NCBI GenBank assembly: GCA_034359265.1 | Contig: CP136896.1 | Coordinates: 22,475,501 to 22,539,500, forward strand | Direction: 5' to 3' | Length of the DNA: 64,000 nt | Source of the DNA: Canna indica | Lineage: Eukaryota > Streptophyta > Magnoliopsida > Zingiberales > Cannaceae | In this document: piece by piece, positions 58,030 to 64,000 of the stretch | Layout: each line of letters opens with the position of its first letter | Position numbering within the stretch: the first letter of the stretch is position 1 | Made by a program: the position numbers and the translations under genes | Notes under the pieces: generated by a model | What the model saw: only the letters and a program-made list of their open reading frames with translations | Told to the model about the DNA's origin: nothing | Databases searched by the model: none

Positions 58030-59515
58030 CATCTCGACATACTGGCTGAAAAATGGTCGGTCAACACAACAAAAGCCAAAAGACAGTCGAAATGAAAGCA
58101 AAAAATGCATTTTTTATTCATAAAGCCCTGTAAAGGGAAGATTTACATTTACAGACTCACAAAATGGCGATTTACAAGCGGTAAAACAAGTTACGAAAAT
58201 ATACAAAATGCCAACATATACAGTTGCTGGAGGAAAAACATTATGATGCAACCGTCGAAGACCATAAGAAGAAAAGGATGTACTCTTCTGCACAGTCACA
58301 TTGATGTTGGACCACAAGCAGATGCAGACACTGTTTGTGAACCACAAAAACAACAACCCCCGGTCTGGAGGGGCTAGGAACTATTGTTGACAGAAAGGAG
58401 GAGACACGACATGACTAGACATTTCCAGGAGCAAGACGACCGACCATCGAGAGTGACATCCATTGCGTAAACCCCGCAGTGTGAACTCATTGTGGTTCGT
58501 CGATCGTAGGTCTCCAGCCACCTCCACCGACAAGACTAACCTCGCACCTTCCCCTTAAGCCCAGCGATGTGAACCCACGATGATCTATAATCTACTCACT
58601 GCCAACCCAAGGCTGGCTTCTGAGGGAACAGTAATCTTCGATACTTCCCACTTCATGGCAAAATCACGCATACAAAACACAAAAATATAGGGGGATTTTA
58701 TAGGCCCGGGTAGAACCGTCACATTAACGATCGTTCACCACCTTCGCACTAACGGGGACACATTCGCCAGTCAACAACCGATACTTTTGTGCCTTGGAAA
58801 CCGTCGATCAGATCTTTGATCATAATTACTTCTTGTTAGAATTAATGACTATACAGGCGGCATGCACACTAAAAGACACCCTTCCCCCCATGCAACCGTC
58901 ACATTTATTCCAAAAACCGAAGGGTCGCAAAAGAGTAACTCTAATTCTCGCCGAGGTCTCCTAATAAACAAATTAGCCAAAGATCCAGCCGACGTCTATC
59001 TATCAGACGGAGGTCATAGGCTAGCACACTACTTAGAGCTTGGCACGAAATCCTTAGACTCCGATCAAGCTCGGGGGTTGTCGACTGGACTAGCACTTTG
59101 GGCCCTATCGAATTAGGCCTAGAATCGCCCACACTCATGAACCAAACTCAAGCCAAGACCAGACGACTTAGCTCGGGGCTCCACCCGGCCATACAATGAC
59201 ACTTACGTCATCATTAATTACGAAGGATTCGTCAACTACGAGCCCAACATCTTCGAGATCAGCCTCAACCCATTCTAAGCAATATCTCTACGAGATTATC
59301 GAGCGACATGATCGCTAGACACCCCTCATCCTGCACTATATACAAATACAGTGCTTCCCAAGTATATCTAGGTTCCAATTTCTATGACCCTCACCTGGAA
59401 CTCATTCTTACTTGAGCATCAGAGATTCATAGTGACTTTTGCAGTCCACCCCGGAGTCGCACCTGACCAGGAGACGTGTCGGACCGCATCACCCCGACTT
59501 CATGCAAGAACAATA
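58030..59515. repeat. Interspersed repeat copy B
   Basis: Collinear with copy A at 55612. It ends ...ccccgacttcatgcaagaac. ORFs within it are short and unsupported. Confidence 0.7.
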
Positions 59516-59816
59516 CATATAACAATAGTGTCTTATTATATATATATCTTATAGAGATTCAATTAATTTTTTGAAAATAAAATGAATTATAATTTGGACT
59601 AGACTAGCACTTTAGGTCCGGTCGGATCAATTCCCAAAAGCACCCACACTCATGAACTAGACTCAAGTCAAACCAACTACAACCTAGCTTGGGGGCTCCA
59701 CTCGGCCATATAAGGACACCAACATCATTCATTAATTACCACGGATTCAACAATAATGAGCCCAAGACCTCCAGGATAAATCTCGACCCATTCTGAGCAT
59801 ACCTCCGTGAGATTTA

Positions 59817-60191
59817 CACTATGTTTGGATTGAGAGTTTTTGAGAGGGTTGGAGGGGTTCAAAATATTCTGTTTGGATAATTTTTTTTAAGGGGTTTGGA
59901 GGGATTTCAAATCCCTCTAAAGCCCTCCTAGAACCCATTTTTAAAACCTCCCATTTTGGGGAGTTTTGGAGGGGTTTGAATGATTAATGAACAAAAAAAG
60001 TTAAATCACAAATATATCCTTGAAACAAAAAAATTATTATTATAAATGAGGATATAATGATCTACCAAATTCCTCTAAATCCCTTATGAAGTCTAACCAA
60101 ATAAGATTTTTTAAACCATTTCAAAAATCTCCAAACCCCTCCAAACTATTTCTCGTCCAAACCCCTTACTTAAATTTATCCAAATATAGTG
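59817..60191. mobile_element. MITE with CACTAtgTTTGGAT ends (Tourist-like or CACTA-like)
   Basis: A 375-bp element with termini CACTATGTTTGGAT and CACTATATTTGGAT in inverted orientation and the exact 3-bp duplication TTA (59814-59816 and 60192-60194). A TTA target suggests PIF/Harbinger; the CACTA start suggests CACTA. The interior is rich in ggaggggtttga / caaacccctcc. Confidence 0.88.
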
Positions 60192-60228
60192 TTAAGGAGG
60201 CATCATTGCCCCAAGACATCCTTGTCAT

Positions 60229-60966
60229 CAGTGGCGGAGCCAGAAATCAAATTGGAGGGGGGCAGACTCTCAAATGAACAAATACCAAATTATCAACGAT
60301 ATTATTGTACATGAAAAAGCAAGCATTTTTTACAAAAAGATAATTCATCGCATCATATAAAAATTAATTGAAATCAAGCAATCAAACAATGAAATCAACT
60401 TAAGCTCTTCACGATGAGTAGAGGACGCCGGAGACACAGCCAAGTCGGCTCTTTAGCCGAGGCGAGTGGGCAGACGCGGAGACGACGGAGTCGCGGACGG
60501 CAGTCGGCTCTTCAGGCGAGTGGGCGGGCGTCGAACGCAGAGTCGCGGATGACAGCCGGCTCTTCAAGCGAGTGGGCGGACGCGGAGTCGCGGACTGCAT
60601 CACGACAACCAATTTTTCAAGCGAGTGGATGCCGAAGCACGCGGCCGAGCGACGAGCGATCGTCGATCGGCACAACAGTCGACAAGATATGAGGATTGGG
60701 GATTTGGGGAGCGATTGGCGGCAGGACGAGGGGTTACGTATCGGGGAGATGGGGAGGGGACAAGGGGTTACGTATCGGGAAAGAAAAGAAAAAGTAAGTG
60801 AAATTTGAGGATGATGAGTAATTTTTTAAATAGAGGGAGGCAAAATCGTCAAAAGATATATATATAGAAGGAGACAAAATAGTCAAAAGATATATATATA
60901 AGAAAAAAAACAAAAATTGAATGGGGGGCAGCTGCCCCCCATCCCGCAAGAGTAGCTCCGCCCCTG
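60229..60966. mobile_element. hAT-type non-autonomous element with internal GC-rich repeats
   Basis: A 738-bp element with inverted ends CAGTGGCGGAGCCAG and CAGGGGCGGAGCTAC. It is flanked by the exact 8-bp duplication CTTGTCAT (60221-60228 and 60967-60974). The centre (60446-60640) holds about three units of cggctctt(c/t)a(g)gcgagtggg spaced 59 and 52 bp apart, open in several frames, so the 92-codon ORF there is not convincing. Confidence 0.93.
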
Positions 60967-61140
60967 CTTGTCATGCACTAAACACGTCGCTCATTATCAG
61001 GTATAGTCTTGATTCCAATTTCATACCTAACATCTAAATTTTTTTCTTACTTGAATATCAGAGTGTTTTTGCAAGTCCTCCCACATGATCAACGCTAGAC
61101 TAAGAGAAGTACGGACCTGCATCATCCCGACTTCAGACAA

Positions 61141-61640
61141 GAACATAATTATTATTACTTTAAAATTAAAAAAATATTTTTAATTAATTCAAAATTGATT
61201 TATATTTTATATTTTCAAATTAATTTTTATTTTAAAATTTATTTTTATTATGTTGTTTTTAATTAGAATAAATCAATAAATTATGTCGTTTTAAATTTAT
61301 GTTTTTTAGGTCAAATCATTTTTTCGATTTTGACATACACACTCATTCATTGTGCGGTATATTTCTTTAGAATTTACATGCAAATATGCTAAATCTAAGA
61401 TATTTACAGGCCACAGAATCGGCAAAAAAAACCGGACCGGTTCGCAAATTTGCATGGATTGGATTTGGGTTTTCTTGGACCCGTTATATCGAAATATACC
61501 GGACGCAAACATGGGCCCGCTACATCCTACACGTAACGCGACCTGGCTGTTGGAAATTTGGAATCTTGGATTTTTCCTTTTTTATTTTTGGCTTTATCGG
61601 AACGCGATGGATGGCCAGGAAATCAACCGAGCGAAGCAGT
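61141..61640. other. No gene recognised; flank upstream of a candidate gene
   Basis: AT-rich up to about 61400, then of mixed composition. It may include the promoter of the gene whose candidate 5' UTR starts near 61650. Confidence 0.4.
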
Positions 61641-61815
61641 CTCGCGTTTCCTCCCTCTCTTCCCTTCCTCTCCCCCAAACCCATCTATTTCTCCTGCTCC
61701 ATCTCTTCTCTGTCTGCGAGAGTAAGCGAGCGCTATCACCAGCCGCGGCTTGCGGCGTTGGTGGCGGTGGAAATTTTGTGCGTCCGAGCTGATTCGATCT
61801 CTCCTTGAATAGGTA
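61641..61815 (+). promoter_or_regulatory. Candidate 5' UTR exon of a gene extending right
   Basis: A strong CT-rich run (tttcctccctctcttccctt...cccaaacccatctatttctcc) is typical of plant 5' UTRs. It is followed by a GC-rich stretch and a possible donor at ttgaatag|gtatcg. No coding exon of this gene is clear before 63419. This is inference from composition. Confidence 0.35.
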
Positions 61816-62523
61816 TCGCGCCGGGCACTCTCCTGATTAGGTTTCCCCTTCTTTGAGCGCTTTCTTGAGCTTACGTGCAATTAGGTTGATGAAGTAGGGT
61901 TTATTTGGAGAATATACCGAATCTTTAGGCCGAGCAACGATCTTTAGAGCTGGGTTTCATCGATTAAATATGATAGCAGTGTTGGATTTTTTTCGAATTT
62001 TCTGGAACAACGGAGGATGGAGAACAAGGGACACTAGACTTGGGAGCCCGTGATGACTTGTTCTGATGTTCTTGTGATCTAGACCTCAATTAATTTACAT
62101 TTATATGAAAAGGGATTTCTTTGAAAAATCGTAATGGTTTTTCCTATTGTCTTTGAGATAGAGAATTGAAGTGTGTTGATTAATTATTCTCTCTTTGTGT
62201 GTGTGTATGCCTGTGTAGATTGAAATGGAAATGGATTCTTCTGATGCTAGAAAGTAATTTTTGTTTGTTCCATTGAATTTTCCGTCTTTAGACCCTACTT
62301 AGGGAAAGTTGCATCGACTTACCAGATTAAGTGTTTTTCAATATCTGTGAATTATGAACAATTCATTGCATACTGGATTTTCCCCACATCTTCCAACTCA
62401 AATTCATGTAACTTTCAATTAATCAATTATTTTTCATGTGTGGTTTAATCATCACACCTCAACCAACAGTGCCAAAGCATGAATATGTCGTTTTACAATC
62501 TCCAGAGAGGGTTAATGTGCACA

Positions 62524-62600
62524 GTTCTACTCTTGCAAGCAAAATTTCCAGTCCTACTCTTGCAAGCAAAATGTACACAGTCCTACTCTTGCAAGCAAAG
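62524..62600. repeat. Three tandem copies of a 27-29 bp unit
   Basis: gt(t/c)ctactcttgcaagcaaa occurs at 62524, 62551 and 62580. The run is open in two frames, but nothing supports translation. Confidence 0.88.
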
Positions 62601-62663
62601 TCAGTATCTCAGAAGCAATTCCAGTCCTGATCAACTAGGTCTTAAAGAAGCAACCTTGTTATT

Positions 62664-62793
62664 GTGCCAAGGCTTGCCCTTTATTGCTCCTAAGGGTGAA
62701 CCAAGAAGAAATTTGATTTAAATGCATAGTGCCAAGGCTTGCCCTTTGTTGATCCTAAGGGTGAACCAAGAAGAAATTTAATTTAAATGCATT
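62664..62793. repeat. 65-bp tandem duplication
   Basis: gtgccaaggcttgcccttt recurs at 62664 and 62729. The two units differ by only a few bases. Confidence 0.9.
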
Positions 62794-63418
62794 ATTCACT
62801 GTTATAATATTTTAGTAATTATATTAGATTGGCTGTTCCAGAGGTCTGTGACAGGGAGGCCCTGTTGCAGTTTTCTCTAAATTTAGTGGGTGACTAATTG
62901 AGTACAAGATTATATAAACTTGTTATTGAGGTCTTGTGGTAGTATTAGTTTCAATCTAAGATTGGTATACTATAACATACCTCTTTTGTTGAATTATTCC
63001 CAAGGAATGATTTTTTTTGGCAATGGAGTGCATTATAAGGTTAAGTGGCTCCATAAAAAATTGATAATGTCAAATTTTGATATGTCGGCATTATAAGCTT
63101 ATGAAAGTAATGCTGATAAGCTTTGACTTATCTGTTGGCCTCTTTGACATTACATGTTTGCTGAAGAGTCAATGAAGCATATTCTCATCCTCATAACTTT
63201 AGTTTAATAGTTGTATATAAGGAAATAACGAAAGCAAAGGTAGTTGTTATAATTAACCAAACAGAAGGACAAAAAACTGATTTTATCCATAGTTATTAGT
63301 TAAAGATCTCTTCTTCTTTAGTTACAATTTTATTGCTCTTGTAGAAGTATGGTAAATAGTAGTTTTATCTCTCTAAGCCATATATATTGGTTTAACTAAT
63401 TTCTATTTCTTGTGAAGG

Positions 63419-63533
63419 ATGATGAATTTTAGAAAGTGGGTCTCCTGTCAGCTTGTATCCAACAAATTGCTTTCAGCACGACCTTTTAGATTTTGTGATG
63501 AGGACATAAGAAACGAAGAACGTGGAAGTCAAG
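63419..63533 (+). CDS. Candidate first coding exon of an unidentified gene
   Basis: The exon follows a pyrimidine-rich tract and AG (ttctatttcttgtgaag). It starts ATGATG and encodes MMNFRKWVSCQLVSNKLLSA followed by RPFRFCDEDIRNEERGSQ. It ends at a plausible donor, caag|gtactg. The basic, hydroxylated N-terminus with few acidic residues could be a mitochondrial targeting sequence. I do not recognise the family. The remaining exons would lie beyond the window. Confidence 0.4.
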
Positions 63534-63887
63534 GTACTGTTACTGATTGGATATTTGGATGTCAACAAGTTTTTCTTCTTCGGGAATACTAATTCATCTA
63601 TTGGTTACTACATATCCCAAATTGTTTATTAGTTTTATTTGTTCCTATCTGAGGCATTGGACATGGTTCTATCTGCAGATAGCTCGAGTAGATATGTCAT
63701 TGTTTCACTTTACTAGATAAGATAGTAAAACAAGTAAAAAATAGCTCTTGAAATCATTAGCATGATGTTTTAATAAGTAGTTCAGCTTGGGGAGAGGCTT
63801 CTTCTTGCCTAGGTGCCCTTGGGTGCATGCCCATTGGACCTCTGCCCCTTGAACAAACCTAAGCAGGAGGTGTTTGATCCTCTGAGT

Positions 63888-64000
63888 CAGTGTTGTCAAA
63901 AGTGAGTGCCTGGGCGCCTAGGCGCACCAGGCGAGGTGCGAAACAGGCCTAGCGCCTTTGCATGGCCAAGGCACAGCGCCTTCACCCAAGCGCGTGCCTT
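63888..64000. repeat. Start of a gcgcctaggcgc-type hAT-like repeat
   Basis: cagtgttgtcaaaa, a common plant hAT-like MITE terminus, is followed by gcctgggcgcctaggcgcac and further gcgcctt motifs. It runs off the window. Confidence 0.6.

Larger units (their letters stand above)
59593..61140. repeat. Interspersed repeat copy C, truncated and interrupted twice
   Basis: It begins at the ggactagactagcactttaggtccgg block (compare 56625 and 59080). It is split by insertions at 59817 and 60229 and resumes at 60975, ending ...tcccgacttcagacaagaac. Confidence 0.7.

Overview
This window is plant nuclear DNA. It contains spliced genes with plant homologues, several plant transposon superfamilies, and LTR elements primed by initiator tRNA-Met. 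The strongly GC-rich first exon of the UBP22 gene, followed by AT-rich introns, would fit a monocot, but I cannot name the species. Most of the 64 kb is transposon-derived. Genes and gene remnants sit in two islands, about 15.5-36.9 kb and the right edge.

Layout. 1-1696: the 3' end of a CACTA (En/Spm) element with a decayed transposase. 2409-12502: an old but complete Tekay/Del-type Gypsy element with 5-bp target duplications, large LTRs and broken gag-pol; its 3' LTR carries a hAT-type MITE. 13129-14990: the left LTR and gag remnant of a Copia element. 15528-23889: the 3' part of a cytosolic-type prolyl-tRNA synthetase pseudogene. A CACTA-type MITE sits in one of its exons, and an apparently intact, very young Copia element (16500-21677, one 1484-codon ORF, near-identical LTRs) sits in an intron. 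25500-29905 (minus) and 30599-35254 (plus): two intact divergent host genes, EMC7 (ER membrane protein complex subunit 7, seven exons) and UBP22 (SAGA-type ubiquitin protease, three exons). They share a 693-bp intergenic region.

36470-36862: a ROH1/BYPASS1-like pseudogene fragment. 36897-38602: a Pack-MULE with 9-bp target duplications and long terminal inverted repeats, carrying a damaged GDP-mannose 4,6-dehydratase copy. About 38.9-45.14 kb: a second CACTA element with a MULE-type MITE and a 2.6-kb solo LTR nested inside. 45.7-46.04 kb: two tandem, degenerate tRNA-Ala copies. 47332-48162: an orphan ORF built partly from 126-bp (42-codon) repeats. 48397-48705: a second CACTA-type MITE. 52241-55236: a minus-strand Gypsy-like element whose internal region has collapsed to about 440 bp. 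55.6-61.1 kb: three diverged copies of one interspersed repeat, with four nested MITE-like insertions, three of them with exact target duplications. 61.6-63.5 kb: a candidate 5' UTR exon and first coding exon of a gene that continues to the right.

The genes do not form a pathway. EMC7 acts in membrane protein insertion at the ER, and UBP22 in histone H2B deubiquitination. The most informative content is the nested insertion record: at least eight insertions have exact target-site duplications readable in the sequence. I did not find a clearly new molecular system. The best candidates for a second look are the young Copia element, the Pack-MULE gene capture and the repeat-containing orphan ORF.
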